Shown: piece after piece, positions 53,741 to 62,654 of the stretch
How positions within the stretch are numbered: the first letter of the stretch is position 1
Layout: each line of letters begins with the position of its first letter
Source: Parvicella tangerina
Lineage (GTDB): Bacteria; Bacteroidota; Bacteroidia; Flavobacteriales_D; Parvicellaceae
Reading direction: 5' to 3'
Length of the DNA: 64,000 nt
Assembly: GCF_907165195.1 (NCBI RefSeq)
Contig: NZ_OU015584.1
Span: forward strand, 3,110,978 to 3,174,977
Made by a program: the position numbers and the translations under genes
Notes under the pieces: model-generated
Told to the model about the DNA's origin: nothing
The model's input: the letters and a program-made list of their open reading frames with translations, nothing else
The model's database searches: none

Positions 53741-55203
53741 TATTTATTCAATTTTTTTAAGGTTTCTGTTACTATTTCGTAATCATCAAAATGCACTTTT
53801 TCAGTACCAAGGATTTGATAGTCTTCATGACCTTTTCCTGCGATCAATAGAATATCTCCTCCGTGCGCCAGAGCGCAAGCTGTGTTGATCGCTTCTCTGC
53901 GTGATGTTATCGCCAGAACTTTTGGAGTATTCTCAGCCGCTACGCCTTCTTTCATATCTTCAATGATTAAATCTGGATCTTCCGTTCTTGGATTATCTGA
54001 TGTTAAGACAACCTGATCGGATAGTCGAGTTGCGATCTCAGCCATCACTGGGCGTTTCCCCTTATCTCGATCTCCTCCACATCCCACTACGGTAATTACC
54101 ATTTCATTTCCTTTACGGATATTCTTGATAGTCTTCAGTACATTCTCCAATGCATCAGGTGTATGAGCATAATCAACAATCGCTGTGATTCCCGTTTCAG
54201 AAGCATATTGCTGAAAACGACCAGCAGGTGGTTCCAGCCTTGTTAAAGCAGCTAACACCTCCAACTTATCTTTCTTCAACAACACAGCCACCGCATACGC
54301 TACGGTAGCATTGTATGCATTAAAGTCACCGATCAACTTCATGTGCGTATCCATGTTATCGATCATTAAATGAAGTCCTTGGAAACTGTTTTCGATCACC
54401 TTTGTCTTAAACTCAGACGGAGAGGTCACACTATACGTATGCACCTTAGCCTTTGTGTCCTGCACCATGGTTTCTGCATGCGTCTGATCTGCATTTACCA
54501 ATGCAAACGCATCTGCTGGAAGCATATCAAAGAACCCTTTTTTCGCAGCGATATACGCATCGAAAGTCCCATGATAATCCAAGTGATCTCTGGAGATATT
54601 CGTGAATACAGCTCCAGAGAATTTCACTCCGTGAACCCGATGCTGATGCACAGCATGCGAGCTCACTTCCATGAAACAATACTTACACCCTCTCTCAACC
54701 ATTCTTGACAAGAGTTCGTTTAAGTCCAACACATTTGGTGTAGTATGCGTAGATTCAACCTCTTCATTATGGATTTTATTGACTACAGTAGAAATCAACC
54801 CTACTTTTTCCCCGAACAAGCGGAACAGATCATACAAAAGCGTTACCGATGTTGTCTTTCCATTAGTGCCTGTTACACCAATCAACTTAATTCCTTCTGA
54901 TGGATGATCGTGGAAATTTGCTGCAATTATCCCTAACGCAGTTGACGAGTTGACAGCCTTAACATAAGTAACCCCTTCTTTAATCTCCGCAGGCAATTCT
55001 TCACAGACAATACTTACCGCACCTAACGCTATTGCCTTATCAATGAACTCATGTCCGTCTACTTGAGTCCCCTTCAACGCTACAAACATGGTAAATTTTC
55101 CTACTTTTCTAGAATCGTACGCCACATACTCTATAGCAATATTTGTGGACCCAACCACTTCCTCAATTCTAACTCCGTATATGATATCCTTTAATAATTT
55201 CAT
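53740..55203 (-). CDS. murE: UDP-N-acetylmuramoylalanyl-D-glutamate-2,6-diaminopimelate ligase
   Basis: The 487-residue Mur ligase adds the third amino acid. The P-loop GTNGKTTS is at 112-119. The specificity motif is DNPRxEDP at 403-410 (DNPRTEDP), which selects meso-diaminopimelate rather than lysine. So the peptidoglycan should be DAP type. It is 1 bp from ftsI. Confidence 0.96.
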   Translation of the reverse strand: MKLLKDIIYGVRIEEVVGSTNIAIEYVAYDSRKVGKFTMFVALKGTQVDGHEFIDKAIALGAVSIVCEELPAEIKEGVTYVKAVNSSTALGIIAANFHDHPSEGIKLIGVTGTNGKTTSVTLLYDLFRLFGEKVGLISTVVNKIHNEEVESTHTTPNVLDLNELLSRMVERGCKYCFMEVSSHAVHQHRVHGVKFSGAVFTNISRDHLDYHGTFDAYIAAKKGFFDMLPADAFALVNADQTHAETMVQDTKAKVHTYSVTSPSEFKTKVIENSFQGLHLMIDNMDTHMKLIGDFNAYNATVAYAVAVLLKKDKLEVLAALTRLEPPAGRFQQYASETGITAIVDYAHTPDALENVLKTIKNIRKGNEMVITVVGCGGDRDKGKRPVMAEIATRLSDQVVLTSDNPRTEDPDLIIEDMKEGVAAENTPKVLAITSRREAINTACALAHGGDILLIAGKGHEDYQILGTEKVHFDDYEIVTETLKKLNK

Positions 55204-55204
55204 A

Positions 55205-57310
55205 CTATATCAAATCCAACTCAATTAATTGTCCTTTCACCAGTTTTGTGCCTGGGTTTATGGACTGATTCTTTACTATTCCACTGCCGTTAACCTGCAC
55301 ACTTAAACCTCGAGATTCCAACACAAACATTGCGTCTATCAACCCCATTCCAATAACAGAAGGCACCTGATCATCTGCGAACTGCTTTGGACTCAACTCC
55401 ACATTATTATCACCAGTGATCGTGGCAACATAATTTGCATTACTGCTATTATCCTTAACTGGTACTCCCATTTTTGAGAACACCTTTTTCAATTCATTTC
55501 GATCTCCATTTTTAGAATACGGATAAGCTGAAACCGCCAATTGCTCTCCCATATCTGCCCTTGTATTTTCCAAGCCACTGGCATAAACTTTATCCGCTAT
55601 TTCTTTAAAAACTGTTCCTGAAACTGCAGAACCATAGATCTGCTTGGTTGGCCCTTGGATTACAACCACACACGAATACTTGGGAGCGTCTGCTGGGAAA
55701 TACCCTACAAATGAAGCCTGATACTTATCAGAGTAACCTCCTTTTTCAGCAATCTTCGCTGTACCCGTCTTACCGGCAATTTCAAATCCTCTAGCCTTAA
55801 TATTCTTTGCCGTACCTCTTTCTACCACTCCTTTTAACAGCTTCTGAAGGTCTAGCAAAGTTGTCACCTTACAAACCATCGGATTCAATACTACTGGAGG
55901 AAACTCTTCAACCACTTCATTTCCCATTCGAATCTCTTTAACAAATTGCGGTTTAACCATCATTCCGTTGTTAGCAACCGCATTATAGAGCGCTAACGTT
56001 TGGAGCGGGGTTTGCAAAACTTCATAACCAATCGCCATCCATGGCAAGGAGATCCCAGAGAATGTTTCATCAGAAGCATCTTTGATCACTGGTTTTCCTT
56101 CTCCTGCAATATCCAACCCTAACGGCTTGTGGATACCTATCTCTTTCAACCCATCTACAAACATTTGAGGCTGCGTTGCGTAGTTGTCATTAATGATCTT
56201 GGAAATAACATTGGAAGACACCTCAAAAGCATATTGAATAGTATTCTTACCATAGCCTCCAGGTCTAGAATCGTGCAAACACGTACCATAAAAACAATAC
56301 TTACCAGGCATATCAATACTATCGGTAATGCGAATCACCTCATCATCTAACGCCACCATTAACGAAGCCAACTTAGATGTAGAACCCGGTTCTGACGCCA
56401 TCCCCACAGCATGATTAAAAGACTCTTTAAACCCTCCATTTACTGTATCCTTCGAAAGGTTTGCAATCGCCTTTATATACCCCGTCTCCACTTCCATCAA
56501 AACCGCACAACCCTTTTGAGCATTTTGCTCAATCATCTGCTTCATCAACGCACTATGCGCAACATCTTGAATATTCACATCAATAGTCGTATAAACATCC
56601 TTTCCAGGTATAGGCTCGTGATTCATTTCACTAGGAATCGGCTTCCAGGCATCATCTCCCAAACCGCCAATACGCTCCATCAGCAGTTCCCCATCAACCC
56701 CTTGCAAATACTTATTGTACGCTCCTTCCAAACCAACAGCATAAGCCTTTGATACCTCCGTAGCAGGTCGGTAATAACCAATTGTTCTACTCGCCAACTG
56801 TTTAAAAGGAGTTACTCGAATCGTTTTTGGAATCTTGATGTACCCACCTCGAAACTGCCCTTGCTCCAGAATTGGAAACGTCTCCAATCGCTGAAGTTGA
56901 ATATGGGTGCAGTTATTCTTGATCGAATAATACATATCACCTTCAGCTCTCGCTACTCTCAAACCCTGCTCCCATTCCATCGGAACTCCGCCAAATAAAT
57001 CAGATAAACTATCTGCCAATGCCAGTACATTTTCCTCAAACAACACACTATCAACTGTAACCAGATCCATTCGGATATCATACCTTGGAACCGAAAGCGC
57101 CAAAGCCGTCTTTTGATCATTATCTGCGAAGATATTTCCACGAGGAGCTACGATCTCTTTAAGCTTAATTGTAGACTGCTCCACCTCTTCCTTCAACTCT
57201 ACGTCACTCCACAACTGTAAATACAGAATACGCGAGAAGATGGCAACTGCAAAAAGCAACACACCAACGTACACCAAATACACCCTTATGATCTGACTCT
57301 TCTCTTTCAT
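55205..57310 (-). CDS. ftsI: Penicillin-binding protein (FtsI/PBP3) with C-terminal PASTA domain
   Basis: The 701-residue class B transpeptidase acts in septal peptidoglycan cross-linking. The membrane helix is about 9-28. Active-site motifs are SxxK at S310-K313 (STSK), SSN at 365-367 and KTGT at 514-517. A single PASTA domain (about 645-701, VPSVIGMGLIDAMFVLESRG) ends the protein. PASTA domains on FtsI are typical of Bacteroidota and Firmicutes. It overlaps ftsL by 4 bp. Confidence 0.95.
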   Translation of the reverse strand: MKEKSQIIRVYLVYVGVLLFAVAIFSRILYLQLWSDVELKEEVEQSTIKLKEIVAPRGNIFADNDQKTALALSVPRYDIRMDLVTVDSVLFEENVLALADSLSDLFGGVPMEWEQGLRVARAEGDMYYSIKNNCTHIQLQRLETFPILEQGQFRGGYIKIPKTIRVTPFKQLASRTIGYYRPATEVSKAYAVGLEGAYNKYLQGVDGELLMERIGGLGDDAWKPIPSEMNHEPIPGKDVYTTIDVNIQDVAHSALMKQMIEQNAQKGCAVLMEVETGYIKAIANLSKDTVNGGFKESFNHAVGMASEPGSTSKLASLMVALDDEVIRITDSIDMPGKYCFYGTCLHDSRPGGYGKNTIQYAFEVSSNVISKIINDNYATQPQMFVDGLKEIGIHKPLGLDIAGEGKPVIKDASDETFSGISLPWMAIGYEVLQTPLQTLALYNAVANNGMMVKPQFVKEIRMGNEVVEEFPPVVLNPMVCKVTTLLDLQKLLKGVVERGTAKNIKARGFEIAGKTGTAKIAEKGGYSDKYQASFVGYFPADAPKYSCVVVIQGPTKQIYGSAVSGTVFKEIADKVYASGLENTRADMGEQLAVSAYPYSKNGDRNELKKVFSKMGVPVKDNSSNANYVATITGDNNVELSPKQFADDQVPSVIGMGLIDAMFVLESRGLSVQVNGSGIVKNQSINPGTKLVKGQLIELDLI

Positions 57311-57660
57311 TTACGTTCTTCTAACCAAATCACCCTAGGCGGATCTTTGGCTTCATATATTTTTTTACCCTCTAATTTCTCTGCAACGGCACTCTGCAAA
57401 CTTTTCTGGTTGTAAACCTCCATCAGTGACTGCAACTCAGAATACAACTCATCCGATCTCTTCTCTTCAGAACTAAGCGACCGAATTGTATTATCAGCGT
57501 AGTAGCCATAAGCGATATAGAGAATCATCAAAAACGCCACATACGATAGAAAGGGCAGGTTTTTCAACACCTTTCCATCCTGCAGCAATTCACCAGAAAC
57601 CAACCCCTTGGGATTTAATTTCTTTGCAACACTTTTGATATTTTTCTTTTCTTCACTCAT
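57307..57660 (-). CDS. FtsL-like cell division protein
   Basis: The 117-residue bitopic protein has a helix at about 37-55 (FLSYVAFLMILYIAYGYYA) followed by a coiled coil (SLSSEEKRSDELYSELQSLMEVYN), the FtsL pattern. FtsL proteins are poorly conserved, so the call rests on position between rsmH and ftsI plus topology. It overlaps both neighbours by 4 bp. Confidence 0.8.
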   Translation of the reverse strand: MSEEKKNIKSVAKKLNPKGLVSGELLQDGKVLKNLPFLSYVAFLMILYIAYGYYADNTIRSLSSEEKRSDELYSELQSLMEVYNQKSLQSAVAEKLEGKKIYEAKDPPRVIWLEERK

Positions 57661-58565
57661 ATTCTTTCAGCCACACGCATTTTTGCACTCCGTGACCTCG
57701 GGTTTATTTCGATTTCTTTATCTGAAGGCAGAATCGGCTTTCGATTCACCTCCTTAAAAGGCCTTATTACATTTCCGTAGAAATCCTTCTCTAACTTCCC
57801 CTTCACATTTCCTGTCTTAATAAAATTCTTCACCATCCTATCTTCTAAAGAGTGATAAGTAATAAACACCACTCTTCCTCCCACCTTAATCATATGCTCC
57901 AATTGCTCTAGCAACAACCTCAACACCTCCATCTCATCATTCACCTCTATTCTTAAAGCCTGAAAGACTTGAGCCAAAAACTTCTTCTGTTTCATTTCTG
58001 GCACCAACCCCTTTATCACATCTTTAAATTGCCCTACGGTAACAATCCTTTTTTCAGACCGGGCCTGAACAATCACTCTGGCCAACTTTCTTGAATTCCT
58101 TAACTCTCCGTACAACCAGAAGACATTCGCTAACTCAGACTCCTCATACTCATTTACCACCACCTTAGCACTAAGGGTAGCCTGACGATCCATTCGCATA
58201 TCCAACTCCGCATCAAACCGAAAAGAAAACCCCCTTTCAGCCGTATCAAACTGATGAGAAGACACCCCCAGATCAGCCAACAGACCATCTACCGGATAAA
58301 GACCAAGCATTCGTAGATTATTCTTGACAAAAGAAAAGTTCTGAGGAACAAACTCAAACCTACCATCATCGATTAAGTTACTCTTGGCATCCTGATCTTG
58401 ATCGAACGCCACCAACTTACCTTCATCACCCAGTAGATTGAGCACCTCTCTCGAATGACCACCTCCACCAAACGTCACATCCACATACACTCCTGCACCA
58501 TCCTGCACAAGCATTTCTACAGCATCATGTAAAAGAACTGGTATGTGATAACCATCATTCGTCAT
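57657..58565 (-). CDS. rsmH: 16S rRNA (cytosine(1402)-N4)-methyltransferase
   Basis: The 302-residue enzyme has the SAM motif VDVTFGGGGHSRE near residue 31, and the family segments GLLADLGVSSHQFD and RVVFITYHSLEDRMVK. I start at ATG 58565 (MTNDG); an alternative ATG 58571 adds two residues. A longer frame to 58670 is unlikely because it runs into mraZ. It overlaps the mraZ 3' end by 11 bp. Confidence 0.95.
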   Translation of the reverse strand: MTNDGYHIPVLLHDAVEMLVQDGAGVYVDVTFGGGGHSREVLNLLGDEGKLVAFDQDQDAKSNLIDDGRFEFVPQNFSFVKNNLRMLGLYPVDGLLADLGVSSHQFDTAERGFSFRFDAELDMRMDRQATLSAKVVVNEYEESELANVFWLYGELRNSRKLARVIVQARSEKRIVTVGQFKDVIKGLVPEMKQKKFLAQVFQALRIEVNDEMEVLRLLLEQLEHMIKVGGRVVFITYHSLEDRMVKNFIKTGNVKGKLEKDFYGNVIRPFKEVNRKPILPSDKEIEINPRSRSAKMRVAERI

Positions 58566-59010
58566 CGCCATCGCCCATAACTTCAGCAGCCAACCCTTCG
58601 AACTCCTCCCAATCTGAATCAAGAAGCTCTTCATAACGCTTCTTATCCCAGACCTCCCAGAGATCAACATTAGCCACCAAGACGATGTCTTTCTGAATAC
58701 CAGCCCAACCCATTAAGGCTTTTGGAAATAGCAACCTTCCACTAGAATCAAGCGAAAGCTTTGTTGCCCCTTTTTGAAACATGCGGGCAAACTTTCTATC
58801 CTTAGCCTTAAACCGGTTGAGACTTCTCAGTTTTTCCATCACCCGATCCCATTCAGACATCGTGTAAAGCGAAAGACAGTCATCAACTCCACGTGAGATC
58901 ACAAACGAATCAGCATCATCAGGAGACAACTGCTTACGCATATCAGCAGGCAATGAAAGCCGACCTTTTGCATCTAGTTTGCAGTGATATTCCCCTATAA
59001 ATCCCGTCAT
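58555..59010 (-). CDS. mraZ: Division/cell wall cluster transcriptional repressor MraZ
   Basis: The 151-residue protein of the AbrB-like MraZ fold has two DxxxR repeats: DAKGR at 13-17 and DSSGR at 88-92. It forms rings that bind TGGGN direct repeats and represses its own cluster in E. coli. Such repeats lie just upstream (59054-59068). It is the first gene of the dcw cluster. The likely -7 box is TAGCTTTA (59033-59040, one mismatch), 22 nt upstream of the ATG. Confidence 0.95.
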   Translation of the reverse strand: MTGFIGEYHCKLDAKGRLSLPADMRKQLSPDDADSFVISRGVDDCLSLYTMSEWDRVMEKLRSLNRFKAKDRKFARMFQKGATKLSLDSSGRLLFPKALMGWAGIQKDIVLVANVDLWEVWDKKRYEELLDSDWEEFEGLAAEVMGDGDDE

Positions 59011-59053
59011 ACGTGTACTCGCGTGTTTAGAGCGTAAAGCTAAAAATTATTTT

Positions 59054-59068
59054 CCCACTTTTTCCCAC
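59054..59068 (-). promoter_or_regulatory. MraZ operator, proximal pair
   Basis: On the minus strand, GTGGGAAAAAGTGGG places two TGGGA units at a 10-bp period, exactly the known MraZ box. They lie about 14 bp upstream of the presumed -7 box of mraZ, over the spacer and -33 region, so binding would block transcription. Confidence 0.8.
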
Positions 59069-59080
59069 AAAAATCTCTTC

Positions 59081-59089
59081 TGTGGATAA
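59081..59089 (-). promoter_or_regulatory. DnaA-box match upstream of mraZ
   Basis: TTATCCACA on the minus strand is a perfect match to TTATNCACA, the DnaA binding consensus. It is 13 bp upstream of the MraZ pair. Confidence 0.5.
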
Positions 59090-59182
59090 CTTTGTTTCAA
59101 CAAAAGTATTACAAAAAAATACACAAAACAAAAAAGCCTATTATAACTAGCATTACGTCCATAATTTCAATTCAAAATAGTA

Positions 59183-59197
59183 GTGGGAAATTGTGGG
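59183..59197 (+). promoter_or_regulatory. MraZ-type operator, distal pair
   Basis: GTGGGAAATTGTGGG on the plus strand again has TGGGA units at a 10-bp period, in the orientation facing the acyltransferase gene at 59278, about 35 bp before its promoter. Confidence 0.65.
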
Positions 59198-59201
59198 AAG
59201 G

Positions 59202-59210
59202 TTATACACA
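59202..59210 (+). promoter_or_regulatory. DnaA-box match, distal
   Basis: TTATACACA on the plus strand also matches TTATNCACA. Together with 59081-59089, it flanks an AT-rich stretch in the divergent promoter region. Confidence 0.5.
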
Positions 59211-59231
59211 TTGAGTTGTTAAATTCAGGTA

Positions 59232-59261
59232 TTGAGATTTTTCCAAAATCAGGTATCTTTG
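59232..59261 (+). promoter_or_regulatory. Promoter of the PlsC-like gene
   Basis: TTG at 59232-59234, a 19-nt spacer and TATCTTTG at 59254-59261 match both promoter elements. The ATG is 16 nt downstream. Confidence 0.75.
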
Positions 59262-59277
59262 CAAGACATTTGTAAGC

Positions 59278-60135
59278 ATGGGTAAAAAGAAGAAGCCAGA
59301 CATATCAACTGTTCCAGAAGAACACAGATTGATCGATGTTGAAAAAGCGATTAAAGACAAGAATCCCAGACTTCTTAAATGGATGCCAGGACTCTTATTG
59401 AGGTACATCAAGAAGACCCTGCACCAGGACGAGCTAAACAACATTATTTACCGGAATAGTCACAAAGAAGGCAAAGACTTTCTGGATGCTGGCATCGAAG
59501 AGTTTGAACTCAACATCACCTACAGAGGGCTTGAAAACATCCCAAAAGAAGGAGGTGTTTACCTCACTGCAAACCACCCTCTTGGAGGACTAGATGGTGT
59601 TGCCATGCTAAGTCTGGTGAGCAAAGTGAGGATTGACCTCAAATTTTTTGTCAATGACCTACTCATGCAAATCAAGAATTTTGGCCCTTTTTTCGTTCCA
59701 GTAAACAAACATGGCTTAAATGGAAAGGAGTACAAAAAGCGATTTGAGGAAGTCTACAGCTCCGATCAGTGCTTGTTGATTTTTCCTGCTGGTTTAGTAT
59801 CCAGAAAACAAAAGAAAGGCAAAATTGAAGATCTTCAATGGAAGAAAAGCATCATTCAAAAAGCCATAGAACACAACAAACCTATCGTCCCAATTCACAT
59901 TTCAGCTAAGAACAGTAACAAGTTTTATAACATCGCAAAATGGCGTAAAAAGTTTGGCGTAAAAGCAAACCTTGAAATGTTCTTTCTGGCAGATGAGATG
60001 TTCAGACAGCGTGGTAAAACCATTCATTTTGAAATTGGAAAACCTATTCCAGCTTCTCATTGGGACAGTTCGAAAAAGCCAGAAGAATGGGTTCAATGGC
60101 TGAAAGAGAAAGTCTATAGTCTACCTTCTAGCTAA
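59278..60135 (+). CDS. PlsC-like lysophospholipid acyltransferase (copy 1)
   Basis: The 285-residue protein has NHPLGGLD at 99-106, the NHxxxxD motif of glycerolipid O-acyltransferases, and FPAGLVSR at 169-176 instead of FPEGT. The same features characterise O-acyltransferases of the GlsA/OlsA type that complete glycine or ornithine lipids; that assignment is from family knowledge and context. It is followed after about 80 bp by a colinear paralogue and then an OlsB/GlsB-like gene. The promoter 59232-59261 lies just outside the divergent mraZ region. Confidence 0.8.
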   Translation: MGKKKKPDISTVPEEHRLIDVEKAIKDKNPRLLKWMPGLLLRYIKKTLHQDELNNIIYRNSHKEGKDFLDAGIEEFELNITYRGLENIPKEGGVYLTANHPLGGLDGVAMLSLVSKVRIDLKFFVNDLLMQIKNFGPFFVPVNKHGLNGKEYKKRFEEVYSSDQCLLIFPAGLVSRKQKKGKIEDLQWKKSIIQKAIEHNKPIVPIHISAKNSNKFYNIAKWRKKFGVKANLEMFFLADEMFRQRGKTIHFEIGKPIPASHWDSSKKPEEWVQWLKEKVYSLPSS

Positions 60136-60217
60136 CTATTTTTCTTAAATTTTTCACAACACTTTGGTAACAGAGCCTTCGAGATTTCTTTAGTTATTTG
60201 ACCACAAAAGCGAATTT

Positions 60218-61117
60218 GTGATTTCTCTGGAAGAACCATTGACTATTGATGTTCCTGAAAAGGACAAGATGGTTAACGTTGAAAAAGCGTTAGCAGATAA
60301 GAACCCCAAACTACTCAGACTGATGCCAAAACCAGTTCTGAAATACGTCAAGAAAACGGTTCGTGAGGATCAAATTAATTCAGTCATCTATCGAAATAGA
60401 AATAAAAAAGGGTGGGATTTTTTAGATGGTGTCCTAAACGAACTCGGGGTCAACATATCTGTCAATGGAATTGAGAACATCCCAAAGGATGGAGGAGTTT
60501 TTTTGGCGGCCAACCATCCCATGGGCGGGTTAGACGGAATGGCATTTATGCATGTTGTTGGGAGCGTGAGAAGAGACTTCAAATTCTTCGTAAATGACCT
60601 TCTGATGCAGGTGGACAATCTGGTAGACAATTTCATACCAGTAAACGTGTTTGGAGACAATAGCGAAGAATACAGACAAGCATTCAACGCAGCCTACACC
60701 TCTGAAGAAGCAGTCTTAATATTTCCAGCAGGAATGGTATCCAGAAGACACCGAAAACCATCGTCTGACAAGATCCAAAAAACCGCAAAAAAACATATTG
60801 AAGACCTACTCTGGAAACGAAGCATCGTGGAAAAAGCAGCAGAATTCAAAAAAGACATCATCCCTGTTCACATTCATGGATTCAATTCAAAGCGCTTCTA
60901 CAACGTGGGCTACTATCGTAAAAAGATATTCATTGAAGCAAACCTTGAACTCTTCTACTTACCCGATGAACTATTTACACAACGAGGTAACACCATCCAC
61001 TTTGAGATTGGAAAACCCATCCCTGGATCCCACTTTGACAACTCTAAAACATCGGCAGAGTGGGTGCAGTGGTTGAAGGAACACGTTTATTCTTTACCAC
61101 AAGACCACCAGCACTAA
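60218..61117 (+). CDS. PlsC-like lysophospholipid acyltransferase (copy 2)
   Basis: The 299-residue protein aligns with copy 1 from the first residues: NHPMGGLD at 99-106 and FPAGMVSR at 169-176, in the same positions. It carries a small insertion (HRKPSSDKIQKTAKKH) after about residue 178. The start is GTG 60218, supported by the alignment; the next ATG lacks the N-terminus. It is a tandem duplicate, likely in one lipid pathway with the next gene. Whether the two differ in acyl-chain choice is open. Confidence 0.8.
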   Translation: MISLEEPLTIDVPEKDKMVNVEKALADKNPKLLRLMPKPVLKYVKKTVREDQINSVIYRNRNKKGWDFLDGVLNELGVNISVNGIENIPKDGGVFLAANHPMGGLDGMAFMHVVGSVRRDFKFFVNDLLMQVDNLVDNFIPVNVFGDNSEEYRQAFNAAYTSEEAVLIFPAGMVSRRHRKPSSDKIQKTAKKHIEDLLWKRSIVEKAAEFKKDIIPVHIHGFNSKRFYNVGYYRKKIFIEANLELFYLPDELFTQRGNTIHFEIGKPIPGSHFDNSKTSAEWVQWLKEHVYSLPQDHQH

Positions 61118-61178
61118 TTCCAACATCCATTCGTTAATCATTTCTTAACACAGGAGATCATTTATTCATTCTAATCAT

Positions 61179-61186
61179 TAGATTTG
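61179..61186 (+). promoter_or_regulatory. -7 promoter box of the N-acyltransferase gene
   Basis: TAGATTTG matches TAnnTTTG, 24 nt before the ATG at 61211. The gene may therefore be transcribed apart from the acyltransferases. Confidence 0.5.
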
Positions 61187-61210
61187 CTATAAGTAGTAAC
61201 GAATGTGCGC

Positions 61211-62143
61211 ATGGAAAAGATCATAGATCCAATAGCAGTACCCCTCTTAAAAGCAGAACTAAACGCTGAAACCTTTGTCCGGAAGACCAATAAAGGGGAT
61301 AACGAAATCTACATATTTGATCACCGGAACGCTCCAAATCTTTTGAGAGAGGTTGGTCGACTTAGAGAACTAGCCTTCAGAACTGCGGGAGGAGGAACAG
61401 GAAAGGACTGCGACCTTGATCACTTTGACTTTGACGAAGAAGCTCCCTACGAACAATTGATTGTCTGGGACCCCGAAGAAGAAGAAATGGTTGGTGGCTA
61501 TCGGTTTATTAAATGTGACAACATTAAGTTTGATGGAGACGAACCTCATATTGCGACCTCCCATTTATTCTCATTCTCTGAAGAGTTTTTGAACAACTAT
61601 CTGCCCTACACCATCGAACTGGGAAGATCTTTTGTACAACCCAAATACCAGCCTTCTCCTTCAAATAGGAAAGGTTTATTTTCTTTAGACAATCTCTGGG
61701 ACGGATTGGGCGCTTTGGTCGTAGACAACCCATCCTTAAAGCACTTCTTTGGGAAAGTAACTATGTATCTGGATTTCAATCAAGAAGCAAGAGACAGCAT
61801 CCTGGCATTTATGAACACCATCTTTCCAGACAAAGACAAACTTGCCACAGTAAAAAACCAACTCCCTTACCATACTGACATGAGTAGTTTTATTGCTGAG
61901 ATAGAAGGTCTTGACTACAAAGAAGCACACCGAATCCTGAACACAAAAGTACGTGCACTAGGGGAGAACATCCCTCCTTTAGTCAATGCTTACATGAATC
62001 TCTCATCCACGATGAAAACTTTTGGAACAGCGCTTAATGATCATTTTGGTGACGTTGAGGAGACAGGGATACTAGTGACAATCGATGATATTTACGAAAG
62101 TAAGAAAGAGCGTCACATTAGTACTTATAGCCCTAAAAGTTAA
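61211..62143 (+). CDS. OlsB/GlsB-like N-acyltransferase (GNAT fold, hemolysin-type)
   Basis: The 310-residue protein matches the 'putative hemolysin' GNAT family that includes ornithine-lipid OlsB and Bacteroides GlsB: YIFDHRNAPNLLREVGRLRELAFRTAGGGTG, LIVWDPEEEEMVGGYRF and ELGRSFVQPKYQPSPSNRKGL. These enzymes attach a 3-hydroxy fatty acid to the amino group of an amino acid. With the upstream O-acyltransferases, a two-step lipid pathway is complete in principle. I chose ATG 61211 over GTG 61205. It overlaps convergent dinB by 11 bp. Confidence 0.85.
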   Translation: MEKIIDPIAVPLLKAELNAETFVRKTNKGDNEIYIFDHRNAPNLLREVGRLRELAFRTAGGGTGKDCDLDHFDFDEEAPYEQLIVWDPEEEEMVGGYRFIKCDNIKFDGDEPHIATSHLFSFSEEFLNNYLPYTIELGRSFVQPKYQPSPSNRKGLFSLDNLWDGLGALVVDNPSLKHFFGKVTMYLDFNQEARDSILAFMNTIFPDKDKLATVKNQLPYHTDMSSFIAEIEGLDYKEAHRILNTKVRALGENIPPLVNAYMNLSSTMKTFGTALNDHFGDVEETGILVTIDDIYESKKERHISTYSPKS

Positions 62144-62654
62144 TCAGATAACGTTCTTTCAACACATTGAGGTGATGTGTATCATGCCCGGATAATACCC
62201 AGCCCAAAACCCTTGGTGTGAAACCCACTCCATTTGCCGTTCCTGCATTATCCAATACAGCTTCAGCAAAAGAATCAAACAAAGCAATTGTTGACTCTCT
62301 TACTATTACATACTCTCTGATTATATCTTCCCAAGATCTTAAGCTAGCATGATCATTAGAAGCAAACGCATCTTCTTCAAAACCACATAAATTTTGTTGA
62401 TCACCACGAGCTATAGACAAAGCCCTGTAACCAAACACTCGCTCCGTATCAATGACATGCTGCACCAACTGCTTGACCGTCCATTTTCCATCGGCATACG
62501 CAAATTCAGCTTGTTCTTCAGATACCTTTTGATAAACAACCAAGGCTTCTTCACAAGCATCTTCAAGCGACTCAATTAAAGCACCACCTTTCGCTAAATT
62601 TACATAGCCTGCAAAGTATTTGCTTGTATTTAATTCAGTAGGCTTCGTGATCAT
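62133..62654 (-). CDS. DinB family protein
   Basis: The 173-residue four-helix DinB/DUF664-type protein has metal-ligand His residues in [16 protein letters not shown] and [15 protein letters not shown]. DinB-like proteins are often thiol-S-transferases or of unknown function. It overlaps aspS by 4 bp (ATGA), so both are translated together. Confidence 0.85.
   Translation of the reverse strand: MITKPTELNTSKYFAGYVNLAKGGALIESLEDACEEALVVYQKVSEEQAEFAYADGKWTVKQLVQHVIDTERVFGYRALSIARGDQQNLCGFEEDAFASNDHASLRSWEDIIREYVIVRESTIALFDSFAEAVLDNAGTANGVGFTPRVLGWVLSGHDTHHLNVLKERYLINF

Noticed and set aside
57657-58670. A longer rsmH starting at 58670.
   Set aside because: The extra N-terminus lies inside mraZ and has no similarity to RsmH; conservation starts at YHIPVLL.
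59011-59277. The mraZ upstream region as the replication origin.
   Set aside because: Only two DnaA boxes, no DNA-unwinding repeat array and no dnaA, dnaN or gidA nearby. Regulatory boxes are the simpler reading; GC skew would decide.
5000-62000. Many antisense frames of 60-140 codons opposite real genes (for example opposite murG, murD, ftsZ and atpA).
   Set aside because: They mirror the codon structure of conserved genes, lack promoters and have no recognisable domains.
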